From the NCBI GenBank assembly GCA_044228505.1, contig JBGAUT010000031.1, forward strand, positions 7,590-71,589: a stretch of 64,000 nt of DNA. Reading direction: 5' to 3'. Origin of the DNA: JAEUKA01 sp044228505. Its GTDB lineage: Bacteria > Myxococcota_A > Polyangia > Palsa-1104 > JAEUJZ01. Positions 24,996 through 34,784 of this stretch are shown piece by piece (position 1 is the stretch's first letter; every line of letters begins with the position of its first letter). The notes beneath the pieces are model-generated. The model saw only the letters and a list, made by a program, of their open reading frames with translations. It was not told the origin of the DNA and did no database searches. Both the position numbers and the translations under genes were made by a program.

Positions 24996-26330
24996 CTACT
25001 CCAAGCAGGCGCAGCAGCGAGACGGCATGGTGCTGCCGGGAAACGCACAGTAGCCACCGGTCTTCTTCGCGGCCACGCACGCCGATTGGCAGTCTCCCTT
25101 GGCTGTGCAGCCTTCACAGCCCGAGGGCTGACAGCCGCAACACGAGCTACCCATCGTACTTCCTGGGAATGAGCAGATGCCAGCCCCGCCAAGCCCCGCA
25201 CTGATGCACGCCGCCGAGCAAGACAGACCCGACGAAACGCAGGCGGTACAGCCGCCACCCGATGGGGTACTGGTCGATGGAAAGGCGGCAGCAATCCGAT
25301 TCTTGTTCCACTCCCGAACCGAAGCTCCGCCAAACCAGACGGCGCGGACCGCCGCCCCATCCAGCTCTAACGCCGGAGTCACTTGTCCATACTTGTCGTA
25401 CGCGGCTCCGCTTGTTCCAAACAGCTTGCCCCGATCGACCCAGCACACCCCATCTGGGCTGGTTGCGAAATAGGTTCCGTCGCCTCCCTCCCGAAGCATC
25501 ACATAGACATTCCCAACCAACTTGACATCCACCGCTCCGGCATCTTGGAAGATCGGATTTTGCGGCGCACGCGTAAAGGTCACACCATCTGTCGAGGTAG
25601 CCAGACCAACATGGCGACGACCTTTGGCGGTTCCGTCGTACCACATGCGATAGATCCCGCCTTCATACAGGACCGCAGGACGGCCTACTTTTTCTTCATC
25701 CCAGCTACCTGCTGGACCCTTTCCCAAGACTCGCTGCACTTTGGAAAATCCGGTCAGCTTGGGAGACTCTGCAAGCCAAATCTCGTCGTTTTCAGCGACG
25801 GGAGCATCAGTATAGTACATTCGCCAGGTGTCCCCGATGCGAACCACACTCGGATCGTTGACATGGTTCGAGGTTCCCACGTCCAACACCGCAGCAGGAG
25901 CCGCATCACTTGGCCACTTCCGCCACTGCATTCCGTCTTTGGACCAAGCCACAAAAATCCGGTCGTGTCCGTCGGAACCTTGTCCTCCGTACCACATCAC
26001 GCGCACCCCAGCAAAGTCATGCAGATCGGGGGCGTAGACATTGTCCGCTCCCTGCGCCGCAGCGGTTGCGGTCGGCACCAAGATCGGATTGTAGGAATAC
26101 AGAGAAAACGTCGCGGGCCAGCCCACCGGAAGGGCAGGATCGCAGCCCACCATCGCATCGCGACTCGATAGGTCAGAGACTGCCGCATCAAACTTTGGCG
26201 GCTCGCTCACCGACGCGTCAACCAGTGGCGGATCACGCACCGGACTGCCTCCTTGGGAGCAGGAAGACAGCATCAGTAGTAGCGAAAGGGAAATGGATCG
26301 AGGTGAAATGGCACAGAGTAGCTGGCCCAT
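24996..26330 (-). CDS. Lipoprotein with five-bladed-propeller glycosidase-like domain and two C-terminal Cys modules
   Basis: 444 residues. The lipobox (LLLMLSSC) and an Asp/Ser/Pro spacer precede a propeller like those of GH32/GH43/GH130-type proteins (residues about 75-360). Its repeated blade motifs read RVMWYGGQ, HDRIFVAWSKDGMQW, WRMYYTD, YRMWYDGTAKGRRHVGLATS and GTYFATSPDG. The conserved acidic residues (Asp in VNDPSVVR, Glu in DNDEIWLAES-like contexts) are compatible with carbohydrate binding, but catalysis is unproven. The last 80 residues are two copies of a Cys module ending in FPGSTM-x4-CC-x-C (25084-25200 and 24996-25083). The duplicated modules probably anchor to or bind a surface ligand. 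Confidence 0.75.
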   Translation of the reverse strand: MGQLLCAISPRSISLSLLLMLSSCSQGGSPVRDPPLVDASVSEPPKFDAAVSDLSSRDAMVGCDPALPVGWPATFSLYSYNPILVPTATAAAQGADNVYAPDLHDFAGVRVMWYGGQGSDGHDRIFVAWSKDGMQWRKWPSDAAPAAVLDVGTSNHVNDPSVVRIGDTWRMYYTDAPVAENDEIWLAESPKLTGFSKVQRVLGKGPAGSWDEEKVGRPAVLYEGGIYRMWYDGTAKGRRHVGLATSTDGVTFTRAPQNPIFQDAGAVDVKLVGNVYVMLREGGDGTYFATSPDGVCWVDRGKLFGTSGAAYDKYGQVTPALELDGAAVRAVWFGGASVREWNKNRIAAAFPSTSTPSGGGCTACVSSGLSCSAACISAGLGGAGICSFPGSTMGSSCCGCQPSGCEGCTAKGDCQSACVAAKKTGGYCAFPGSTMPSRCCACLE

Positions 26331-26423
26331 CGGAACTCCTGTACGGAAGGCGCGGAAGTTCTTAGCACATCTTGCGATGGGTTTCGCTATCCGCTACGCG
26401 CCTTTCGCGATACATAGCTTGGA

Positions 26424-27230
26424 ATGCAAGGACCATTTTTCGAACTACTTCCAGTGTTGGGCGCAGTGATCGCGCTGTGCTGGATCCTGTCCGTGATCAC
26501 CCATGAGTGTTCCTGGGTGGACCGCATCTGGTCGCTGACTCCGCCGGGCTTTGTCACCTATGTGGCGTATCGGGAGTCGTTTGCTGATCCTCGGCTGAAC
26601 TTGATGGCGGTGCTCGTGACGCTGTGGGGTGCCCGACTGACCTACAACTTCGGGCGCAAAGGGGGCTACGGAAAAGGGGGAGAGGACTACCGCTGGCAGG
26701 TGCTGCGTGATCGACTGGGGCCAGTGAAGTTTCAGATCTTCAACGCCACGTTTATCGCACCGTATCAAAACGTGCTGCTCTATCTGATCGCCGCTCCGGT
26801 CCATATCGCATGGCTGCATCGCGGACAGCCGCTAGGAGCGCTGGATGTGGGGCTAGCGATCCTGTTTCTGACGCTGCTCGCGTTCGAGACGCTGGCCGAT
26901 CAGCAGCAGTGGAACTTTCATTTACAAAAAAGCGCCCGCAAGCTGCGCGGTGAATCCGTCGGTGACGAGTTCCTATCGACCGGTTTGTTTCGCTACAGCC
27001 GCCACCCCAACTACTTTTGCGAAATCGCGCAATGGTGGGTCTTTTACGCCATGGCGTGTGCGGTCAGCGGAACGTGGATCAACTGGACCGGTATTGGAGC
27101 AGTACTCCTCACGCTGCTTTTTGATGGCTCGACCCGCTTCACAGAGGCAATCACCCGGAAGAAGTATCCCAGCTACGCGGACTATCAGCGCACCACGTCA
27201 CGGCTGATTCCGCTGCCGCCCCGGACATAG
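26424..27230 (+). CDS. DUF1295 integral-membrane protein (steroid 5-alpha-reductase-like)
   Basis: 268 residues with several hydrophobic segments (ELLPVLGAVIALCWILSVI, LLYLIAAPVHIAW, DVGLAILFLTLLAF). The diagnostic C-terminal region reads LSTGLFRYSRHPNYFCEIAQWW, then FDGSTRFTEAITRKKYPSYADY. DUF1295 proteins belong to the steroid reductase / ICMT-like membrane superfamily that uses NADPH or SAM on lipids. Substrate unknown. The gene stands alone, divergent from the lipoprotein upstream. Confidence 0.88.
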   Translation: MQGPFFELLPVLGAVIALCWILSVITHECSWVDRIWSLTPPGFVTYVAYRESFADPRLNLMAVLVTLWGARLTYNFGRKGGYGKGGEDYRWQVLRDRLGPVKFQIFNATFIAPYQNVLLYLIAAPVHIAWLHRGQPLGALDVGLAILFLTLLAFETLADQQQWNFHLQKSARKLRGESVGDEFLSTGLFRYSRHPNYFCEIAQWWVFYAMACAVSGTWINWTGIGAVLLTLLFDGSTRFTEAITRKKYPSYADYQRTTSRLIPLPPRT

Positions 27231-27260
27231 GGGCCCGGAACGACCGCAGCATGCGGAGTC

Positions 27261-29081
27261 CTACGTAGAGTGACGAGCCTCGACGGTAAATTGGCACTCT
27301 GCCAGGGTATGTTTGATCTGCTGCTCGTCCTCCGTGTGAGGAGACAGCCAGTACACCATCTCCTCGGCCTCCCATTGATAGGGAGTTCCTCCCAAGCGAA
27401 CCCTGCCTTCCGCAAGCGCCGTTGAGGCATCGAGCAGAGACAGGTAAGACAGATCTCGGATCAGCGCCAGGAATCGCCCTTGACGCTCTGGATCGACGAA
27501 GCGAAAGCGATGTCGAGCCGGATACGCGGTGTGAAAATAGGCCGGACGGTAGGCGACACCATGTAGACCCAGCCGACTCGCGACCCGTCCCAATACTTCG
27601 ACCATTTCCCGCGCCACCCCGAGTCCAGGAGCATTCTGTCCGGGCAGTTGCGGACGCTGAACGGAAAACTGCGCTTGCGGATTGCGTAGGCTCAGCCAAT
27701 GAACATAGAGAACGGGCTCGTGCGCAACGTGCCGCTGTTCGACGCTGCAATCAATAAGCAACGACTCCTTGCCATCTTTGTCATGACCGTACAGATGCAT
27801 GGTGTCGCCCCCGAAAGCAGAGCGCAGGATCTGAATTCGAAACTGCCCGTAACCAATCCGCCTGAGAAACGGTAGTACTCCGTAACGAGTCAGTCCGTAT
27901 TCGAGTCCTTCCGGTGTGTAGTAGTCGAGCAGCCGCTTCCGCTCCACCGGGGCACCGAGCAGGTCCGCTAGGTCATCTTCTGTCAGTTCACTACTGCCGC
28001 CCAGCGCGGATAAGGAAAGATCTTTGGCAATCGTCGCAAAGCGTGAACGGAGCGGATCATAGTCAGAAGGAATGCTCTGTTCGGAGTCGGCGGCGACCAC
28101 CAGTGCGGTTCCTGCAAGTACCTTCCAGGCCTGCGGACTATAGCCTCCGCCTGGCAGCCACACCGTCGGCGTTTCGGGCAGTGCATGAGCGATCATGAGA
28201 TCCCGAAAGCGGGCCCCGGACAGCGACAGACCCAGCTTACCGAGCCGATCTCCGCGCAAGACATCGCCACCGGCAATCACCAATAGCAAGTCGGGCTTGG
28301 GAATGCGTAAAAGGAGTGCCGACAGAGCGGCCAAATACCGACCGTCATCACAGCCTTCGGGAAGTAGTGTTTCATCGACCCGGCTCCGAGCAGCAGCAGA
28401 ATCGGTCGCACCAAGCGGTCCAAAATCCGATCCGGACAGAGAGCCAATAAAGACCTTTGGATCTTCGCAGACACAGTCCGCCGTGCCGTCGGGGGGATGG
28501 GCATCCAGATCCAGAATCACCACCTGTCCGGAAAAGCCTTCGCTGCGCACCACCGCAATCGCCACCGCGAGATCATTCCACACACACAGACCGCTACCGT
28601 GCTGCCGGGCTGCATGATGAAAGCCGCCATGAAGGTTGATCGCAGATCCCCCATTTCCGAGCACCCAGCGCGTCGCCTGCACTGTCGCTCCGCAGCCGAG
28701 CCGCATCGAGAGTAGCAGCTCATCCATCGGTAGCTCGGTCGGATCGGTAGCAAAGATGTGACCGAGCGTTTCTGGTTGGTTGACCGACTCCAAGTAGCTC
28801 GGACCATGAACGCGCAGCAGATCCTCGTAGCGCACCCGCTCTGGACGACGTAGGACGCAGCGCGATAGCAAAGGATCCTCTTGGCACAACCACGCGACAA
28901 AATCGGCTCGTCGCGGCTCCCCCCCCATCCGTCCCTCGAACGCCGGCAGAGGTAACCGGTACGCTGGATCGTAGTAGACCGGAATCGAGCGGCTGAACAC
29001 TTGGCCGAGCACGCCCCCGATTCGCGTCGCAAACAGCCGTGACCTAAGCTCCTGTCCGAGCGCTCCAATCAGCCGTCGCAT
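27261..29081 (-). CDS. Histone-deacetylase-family protein with long C-terminal extension
   Basis: 606 residues from ATG 29081 (a TTG at 29105 also in frame). The N-terminal 350 residues are an arginase/HDAC-fold hydrolase: HGGFHHA (catalytic His pair), LDLDAHPPDGTA (zinc-binding Asp/His), GGDVLRGDRLGKLGLS (zinc Asp) and PGGGYSP (catalytic Tyr). This points to a Zn-dependent deacetylase or polyamine-type deacylase. The C-terminal 220 residues (FRIQILRSAFGGDTMHLYG, then a YRPAYFHTAYPARHRF segment) form a separate domain not recognised. It starts 26 bases after the CzcA stop, so it is probably the last gene of the metal-efflux operon. Confidence 0.85.
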   Translation of the reverse strand: MRRLIGALGQELRSRLFATRIGGVLGQVFSRSIPVYYDPAYRLPLPAFEGRMGGEPRRADFVAWLCQEDPLLSRCVLRRPERVRYEDLLRVHGPSYLESVNQPETLGHIFATDPTELPMDELLLSMRLGCGATVQATRWVLGNGGSAINLHGGFHHAARQHGSGLCVWNDLAVAIAVVRSEGFSGQVVILDLDAHPPDGTADCVCEDPKVFIGSLSGSDFGPLGATDSAAARSRVDETLLPEGCDDGRYLAALSALLLRIPKPDLLLVIAGGDVLRGDRLGKLGLSLSGARFRDLMIAHALPETPTVWLPGGGYSPQAWKVLAGTALVVAADSEQSIPSDYDPLRSRFATIAKDLSLSALGGSSELTEDDLADLLGAPVERKRLLDYYTPEGLEYGLTRYGVLPFLRRIGYGQFRIQILRSAFGGDTMHLYGHDKDGKESLLIDCSVEQRHVAHEPVLYVHWLSLRNPQAQFSVQRPQLPGQNAPGLGVAREMVEVLGRVASRLGLHGVAYRPAYFHTAYPARHRFRFVDPERQGRFLALIRDLSYLSLLDASTALAEGRVRLGGTPYQWEAEEMVYWLSPHTEDEQQIKHTLAECQFTVEARHST

Positions 29082-29106
29082 TCGCTGCTCTCGCTTCCCA
29101 ACCAAT

Positions 29107-32100
29107 CTACTCCGATTTCTCGGCAGACCCCAACACGACAGCGGGTGATTCCGCTGACTGTCTGCGCAACCGACGCGCCAGCGCTTGGTACAGCCGCGTC
29201 ACGCCGGGATAAAGGCTCGGCAGGATAAGTAGCGTCAGCGCCGTCGAGGTCACCAGCCCACCAACCACCACGGTCGCGAGTGGTCTTTGCACCTCGGCCC
29301 CAACTCCTTGCGCCATGGCCATGGGAACAAAACCGAGCGCAGCCACCAGTGCCGTCACCATCACTGGACGCATCCGGGTCCGGGCAGCCTCGGCCGCAGC
29401 TTCCTTGGGAGTGTGACCTCGTCCCTCTAGTTCGAGCAGCCGCACCATCAGCACCACCCCGTTCAAGACCGCGATTCCCGACAGCGCGATAAAACCAATC
29501 GCTGCCGAGATCGAAACGTGCATTCCCCGGGCCGCCAGCAGCAGCATGCCACCGGTGCCCGCAAACGGAACCGCCGAGAACAGAATCAGTGTTGGGCGAA
29601 GGCTCCCAAACAGGCGCCACAGAACCCCCAAAATGATCAGCAGTACCACTGGAATCAACACGCCGAGTCGAGTGCGCGCCGCCTCGAAGGTCTCGTACTG
29701 ACCACCCCAGCTCAGCCGATATCCGGGCGGAAGCTGGATCTCGCGCTTCACGCGCTCCTCGGCTCGATGGAGCAGCGTTCCCAGGTCGACCCCCCGGACG
29801 TTAAATCCCACCATCAGCCGCCGCTCACCATTGTGATGCTGAATCAGTGTGGGGGTCGGCGTAAACGCGATCTCGGCCACCCGTCCGAGTGGCACACCTC
29901 CTCCTTCGGGCATCGGCAGTGGCAACGCGCCCAGTCCGGCAGCATCCGGCACCACCACACCGAGCCGCAGCACCACCGGCAGTCGCACCGGCCCATCGTA
30001 GGTAGTCCCAACGAGCAAACCACTGCGAATCGCTTGGACCGCAGCCAAGATTTCCCCCGTCGAGATTCCCGCGTTCGCGGCTTCAATCGGACGAGGCCGA
30101 ACCTCGACCAATGGCACGGCCGGTGGAGCCAACACCCGGACATCCTCGGCCCCAGGCTCACTGGAACAAGATTTGGCAACCGCATGAGCCAACTGCTCAA
30201 TCTGCGTCAGATCATCGCCATACACGCTGACCACCACATCGGTCACAGCCCCAGCGAGGATTTCGTTAAAACGCATCTGAATTGGCTGGGTAAACGATGG
30301 CTCACCGCCGGGTGCTTTGTCGGCCAGACACCGTTCCATCTCCTGAATCAGCGCCTCTCGGGACAGACCTGGCCTCCACTCGCTACGCGGCTTGAGCCCC
30401 ACGAAGACATCAGCCTGCTCTAGCCCCATGATGTCGGTCGCAACCGCCGGACTACCGATGCGCGAGACCACATGACGAACTTCGGGAACGGTCCGTAAGA
30501 CCCGCTCGACCTGACCTGCCTCGCGCACTGCACTTTCCAGCGAGATGTCGGCGCTCCGGGTGGTCTGGATCACCAAATCACCCTCGTCGAGCTGAGGCAA
30601 AAACTCGCTGCCACTTTGTACCACCAGCGTCACTCCCGATCCCAACAGTCCGAGTGCCAGCAGACCCACGAACAGCGGATGGCGCAGCGACCAGCCGAGC
30701 ACGGGTCGATAGACTCGCTCCATCCCCCGAATTAGCAGCGGCGGCCGATGTTCTTCAAGATCCGCAGGACGCAGCAGCAATGCTGCCCCCGCTGGTATGA
30801 ACAGCAGCGCCAGGAGTAGCGACGTAAACAGCGCACAAACCACCGTCACAGCCATCGGTCGAAACATCTTGCCCTCGACGCCATCGAGCAGCAGCACCGG
30901 CAGATAGACCAGCAAGATGATCATCACCGAAAACATCACTGGCTTTGCGACCTCTCCCGCACGACGAGAAACGGCATGAGCAGAGCCCTCGTTGTCACCA
31001 GGTAGCGCTTCTCCGGGATGATGAAACAGGTGCTCGATCATCACGACCGCGCCATCGACCAGGAGTCCAAAGTCGACCGCACCCAGGCTCATCAGATTGC
31101 CAGGCACCCCAGCCAGTACCATCGCCACCGCCGCCCCCAGCATCGACAGTGGAATCACCAGCGCGACGAGCAGCCCAGCCCGCCAACTCCCCAGTGTCAG
31201 CAGCAGCACCGCCGCAACCAATAGTCCACCTTCCAGCAGGTTTTTCCCGACGGTACGCAGGGTGGCAGAAACCAGCACGCTGCGATCGTAGATAACCTGG
31301 ACTTTGACGTCGGGTGGCAACGTCGACGCTAGCTCTTTCATGCGCACATGGATGCCGCGTAGCACCTCGAGCGCATTTTCACCGCGCAGCATCTGCGCCA
31401 TCAGATAGACCACCTCGCCCTCACCGTCTTGCGTGGCTGCCCCGAGTCGTGGTGCCTCGCCCTCCGTCACCGTTGCCAAGTCACCGACAAGCAGACGCTG
31501 CGGGACCGCATCAGCGGGTGTCGTCCGAGCCGAGTCGGGCAGTAGCAGCGCTGCCAGCTCCTCGGGACGATAGGGACGAAACACCGCCCGCAGCAGAGCC
31601 TGCCCCGAGCCCGATGGAACACTGGCTCCCGCCGTCGCGCCGATGCTATCGCGCAGACCTTGTTCCAGTCGGCTGAGCGACAATCCACGCGCCGCCAACC
31701 GCAGGGGATCGGCACGAACCTCGAGTCGTCGCTCACTTCCACCCCAGGTATTGACCTCGACGATACCTGGGCTTAGCCGCAGCCTCGGTGCGATCCGCCA
31801 AGTCGCCAGTTCGAGTAACTCGGCCAGCGTGCGCTTCGACGAGGTAATCGAAAAATGAAACACTTCGCCAAGTCCGCCGGTCAGCGGCCCAAGCGATGGC
31901 ATCTCAACGCCAGGCGGTAGCACCACCGTCGCCAGTCGTTCCTGCGTGATCTGCCGGGCCGCCAGCGGTGGAGAGTCGTCGTCAAACACCGCCGTCACCG
32001 CCGAGATGCCATAGCGTGAACTGCTGCGCAGCTCCAAGAGCCGAGGCATCCCACCGAGCGCCGTCTCAATCGGTCGCGTCACCAGTCGCTCGATCTCCTC

Positions 32101-32286
32101 CGGAGACAGCCCGGGCGCGGGGGTCAGCACCAGCACCTGATTGTTGGTGACGTCCGGGAGCGCATCCAGCTTGAGTCGCGCTGCCGTAAACCCAGCAATC
32201 ACCACCAGCACCAGCACCAACGCCAGCACCAGCCGTCGGTGCGTCACCGAGGCATGGACCAATCGAGCCGAACGAGAGCTACTCAT
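29107..32286 (-). CDS. Heavy-metal-efflux RND transporter (CzcA/CusA type)
   Basis: 1059 residues, full length for HME-RND pumps. N-terminal transmembrane helix, periplasmic porter domain (ALPDVTNNQVLVLTPAPGLSPEEIERLVTRPIE) and the TM4 signature DFGLLVDGAVVMIEH with the acidic residues (D, D, E) that mark Czc-type divalent-cation (Co/Zn/Cd) pumps. The second half duplicates the architecture (FIALSGIAVLNGVVLM in TM10). The protein drives H+-coupled metal export through the tripartite complex. Its ATG overlaps the stop of the adaptor gene by 4 bases (32283-32286), consistent with an operon. Confidence 0.93.
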   Translation of the reverse strand: MSSSRSARLVHASVTHRRLVLALVLVLVVIAGFTAARLKLDALPDVTNNQVLVLTPAPGLSPEEIERLVTRPIETALGGMPRLLELRSSSRYGISAVTAVFDDDSPPLAARQITQERLATVVLPPGVEMPSLGPLTGGLGEVFHFSITSSKRTLAELLELATWRIAPRLRLSPGIVEVNTWGGSERRLEVRADPLRLAARGLSLSRLEQGLRDSIGATAGASVPSGSGQALLRAVFRPYRPEELAALLLPDSARTTPADAVPQRLLVGDLATVTEGEAPRLGAATQDGEGEVVYLMAQMLRGENALEVLRGIHVRMKELASTLPPDVKVQVIYDRSVLVSATLRTVGKNLLEGGLLVAAVLLLTLGSWRAGLLVALVIPLSMLGAAVAMVLAGVPGNLMSLGAVDFGLLVDGAVVMIEHLFHHPGEALPGDNEGSAHAVSRRAGEVAKPVMFSVMIILLVYLPVLLLDGVEGKMFRPMAVTVVCALFTSLLLALLFIPAGAALLLRPADLEEHRPPLLIRGMERVYRPVLGWSLRHPLFVGLLALGLLGSGVTLVVQSGSEFLPQLDEGDLVIQTTRSADISLESAVREAGQVERVLRTVPEVRHVVSRIGSPAVATDIMGLEQADVFVGLKPRSEWRPGLSREALIQEMERCLADKAPGGEPSFTQPIQMRFNEILAGAVTDVVVSVYGDDLTQIEQLAHAVAKSCSSEPGAEDVRVLAPPAVPLVEVRPRPIEAANAGISTGEILAAVQAIRSGLLVGTTYDGPVRLPVVLRLGVVVPDAAGLGALPLPMPEGGGVPLGRVAEIAFTPTPTLIQHHNGERRLMVGFNVRGVDLGTLLHRAEERVKREIQLPPGYRLSWGGQYETFEAARTRLGVLIPVVLLIILGVLWRLFGSLRPTLILFSAVPFAGTGGMLLLAARGMHVSISAAIGFIALSGIAVLNGVVLMVRLLELEGRGHTPKEAAAEAARTRMRPVMVTALVAALGFVPMAMAQGVGAEVQRPLATVVVGGLVTSTALTLLILPSLYPGVTRLYQALARRLRRQSAESPAVVLGSAEKSE

Positions 32287-33455
32287 GGCCGACCTCCCAC
32301 AGCACTGCCCTCGGTGAGGCTCGGGTCGACCGCCACCCGATCGCTGCGCAGCAGCTCAGCAGGATCCACCGCCCGCAGCAAGGACTGCCCGGCGGCACTC
32401 GCCCACACCTTCACCGCAATGGTCTTCGACACCCCACTGCGCTGACGCAACACCATGACTTTGCCATCGCCCAGTCGCAGCGCTCGTCCGGGCACCAGCA
32501 AAAGGGGAGCCGACTCACCCGGCGAGGCATCGACCAGAACCCGCAGCCGACCACTCTGCCCCGGCAGTAGCGGCTCGGTGCTGGACGATTGCAGCCAGGC
32601 CAGCGTCATTCCGTCGCGAGGATCGATCACCGGGGCCCGCGAGATCAAGCTAAGTGGCCAGCTCCTGCCGTCGGATAGCAGTAGCTCATAACGAAGCTTG
32701 GCCGCACCCGCCGGGGGCAAACGGGCCTCGACACGGGTTGGGCCGGTACCCGCAATCCGTAACAGCGCGGGCGTCCCCGGCTCGACAAGCTGCCCGAGCG
32801 CCGCCGTGACGTGAGTCACCACACCGGCAATCGGGCTGCGCAACGTAACCCGGCCCGAGCCCTCGCTGATCGAATGAGCTTCCCCGACCGACAGACCGGC
32901 AGCTTGCAGCACCGCTTGGGCCTCACGCTGCGCCGCCCCCGCTTCGGCCAGCGCTGCCGCCACCTCGGCCAGATCGGACAGTCGCGCCAGTCCTTCCCCA
33001 CGCAAGCTGCTCAGTTGCTCTCGGCGCTCTTTGTGTGCCGCCAGTCGCAGTCCGGCGGCAATGTAGGCCCCTGCGGCGCGCAACACCTCGGGCATTCGCA
33101 CCACGACCAGCGGATCTCCGACCGCCACGACCTGCCCAGGCTCGACATTCACCTGCATCACTTGGGCCCGGAAGGCCGGCATCACCTCGGCGCGATTCTG
33201 AGCCGAACCCACCACCTGCGCGGGCACCTCCACCAGCAGCGCACCACTCGCCAGCTCGACCTGCGCCCACGCCAGCGAACGGAACTCGACCGGAGCGGCC
33301 ACGGAAGCGGCAGGATGCGGCCCCGCAGTGCTCGCAGATGACACTGAAGTGTCACTCGTTGTGGCAGGGGCAGTCGCCGTCGGGGCTTCACTGCGAGTAC
33401 AACCACCCAGAACCAGCCAAACGAGCGTGGAAACACCAACCAAATAGCCGTTCAT
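32283..33455 (-). CDS. RND efflux periplasmic adaptor lipoprotein (CzcB/CusB type)
   Basis: 390 residues. Lipoprotein signal (LVWLVLGGC, Cys19) followed by the membrane-fusion-protein layout: a barrel-sandwich half (VNVEPGQVVAVGDPLVVV), an alpha-helical hairpin (LAAHKERREQLSSLRGEGLARLSDLAEV), then the second lipoyl half (VTLRSPIAGVVTHVTAALGQLVEPG). A beta-barrel/MP domain ends near LVPGRALRLGDGKVMVL. It links the inner-membrane pump to the outer-membrane channel. The start overlaps the upstream TolC-like gene stop by 4 bases, and its own stop overlaps czcA. Confidence 0.9.
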   Translation of the reverse strand: MNGYLVGVSTLVWLVLGGCTRSEAPTATAPATTSDTSVSSASTAGPHPAASVAAPVEFRSLAWAQVELASGALLVEVPAQVVGSAQNRAEVMPAFRAQVMQVNVEPGQVVAVGDPLVVVRMPEVLRAAGAYIAAGLRLAAHKERREQLSSLRGEGLARLSDLAEVAAALAEAGAAQREAQAVLQAAGLSVGEAHSISEGSGRVTLRSPIAGVVTHVTAALGQLVEPGTPALLRIAGTGPTRVEARLPPAGAAKLRYELLLSDGRSWPLSLISRAPVIDPRDGMTLAWLQSSSTEPLLPGQSGRLRVLVDASPGESAPLLLVPGRALRLGDGKVMVLRQRSGVSKTIAVKVWASAAGQSLLRAVDPAELLRSDRVAVDPSLTEGSAVGGRP

Positions 33456-34717
33456 CGTCCACTCTCCGCGTCAAAAAGTCCGAGTGCCGTCAGATACAAG
33501 GCCAAACGCTGACGGCTACCTATCAGGTTGGCCCGCACCCGAGCCGATTGTGTCCGGGCTGCGACGTAGGCACGACGAGCCATCAAGACCTCCAAGATGG
33601 TGCCATCCCCAGCCGCGAGCAGCCGTTCCCGCAGCGCCACCTCACGGGCCGAAGACGGCAACAGCGTCTCGGTGATGAGCTTACCAAGCTCGCCAAAGTG
33701 GCTGACATCGTGCAGTGCTTGCCGTAGATCGGCTTGGGCCCCGCTCACCGCTGCTTCCGTCTGAACGCCGAGCCGTGCCGCCGCTGCGAGCTGATCGGCC
33801 CGCTCCCGCTGCCCACGCTCGAACGCCGGGAGACTCAACGACAGCGTGCCAAAGGCAGCCCAGGGCGCGGTCGGCTCGCGCAGCCACAGCGCCCCGACGT
33901 AGAGCTGGGTGCCACGCTGCGCCACCGTCTCCTCGGCCCGTGCCCGCTCGCTCTGTTCGGCCAGACGACGCATCGCCGGCTCCGGCAGCACCGTGAGCTT
34001 GCGAAGCGCCTCGGCGAGCAGGGTATCGGTGAGCACCGGCAGCCGTGGATCAACCGGCTGGCCACTGGCATGCAGCGCCCCACCCATCCCCAGCCACCGC
34101 GACAGTTGGAGGCCGAGCTCGACCACCTCACCTTCGGCGGCCAACCGCCGCCCTTGCACCTCGGCCAGATAGGTTCGTGCCGTGGCCACATCGACCTGAG
34201 TCGCCGCCCCGCCTTGGAACAGTCGCTCAGTCCGAAGCAGCGTCTGCCGCGCCAGCTCGACCTCCTCGTTGACGTTTTCCTCGGCCTGCTCGGCCCCCCA
34301 CAGATCGCTCCACAGCCGAGTCGCCCCGATCTGTTCCGCCAGCAGCGTCGCCTTCCACTCTGCCACCAGCGTCGCCTCTTCTAACTCGGCACTGCGACGT
34401 CGGGCTTTGGCATACCCGGCCAGGTTTAGGCCCTGCTGAATCGACACCTGGACATCCGCTCCCTGTCCGCCCGTGTCGTTCCGATAGCCAGCTTGAACCG
34501 TGATCTGCGGGTTGTGGACGAGCGATCCGAGTCGTTGGTCTAAGCCCCGCTTGACTTTGAGTGCTGCCTCCACCGCACGGACTGTCGGGGCCGCCTCACA
34601 GCGCTTGAGCGTCTCGGCAAACGTGATCGACTGCTCAGCCGGATGCGCAAACACCGACGAGGCCCACAGCCAAGCCCACAGCCAAGCTGCCACACTGCGT
34701 AGATGGACAAACCGCAT
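33452..34717 (-). CDS. TolC-family outer-membrane efflux protein (CzcC/CusC type)
   Basis: 421 residues with a signal peptide (VAAWLWAWLWASSVFA) and the two-fold OEP pattern of coiled-coil hairpins: TLKRCEAAPTVRAVEAALKV, the VNEEVELARQTLLRTERLFQGGAATQVDVATART hairpin, and ADLRQALHDVSHFGELG / LPSSAREVALRERLLAAGDGTILEVLMARRAYVAA. It is the outer-membrane duct of the C-B-A pump and the first of the three pump genes. It begins 68 bases after the histidine-kinase stop. Confidence 0.88.
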   Translation of the reverse strand: MRFVHLRSVAAWLWAWLWASSVFAHPAEQSITFAETLKRCEAAPTVRAVEAALKVKRGLDQRLGSLVHNPQITVQAGYRNDTGGQGADVQVSIQQGLNLAGYAKARRRSAELEEATLVAEWKATLLAEQIGATRLWSDLWGAEQAEENVNEEVELARQTLLRTERLFQGGAATQVDVATARTYLAEVQGRRLAAEGEVVELGLQLSRWLGMGGALHASGQPVDPRLPVLTDTLLAEALRKLTVLPEPAMRRLAEQSERARAEETVAQRGTQLYVGALWLREPTAPWAAFGTLSLSLPAFERGQRERADQLAAAARLGVQTEAAVSGAQADLRQALHDVSHFGELGKLITETLLPSSAREVALRERLLAAGDGTILEVLMARRAYVAARTQSARVRANLIGSRQRLALYLTALGLFDAESGR

Positions 34718-34784
34718 GCCATACAGCTAACCGAGGTCGCAGCAGGCTGCATGAGGACTCTCTAAGAGCCTTCTTAATTTTGAA

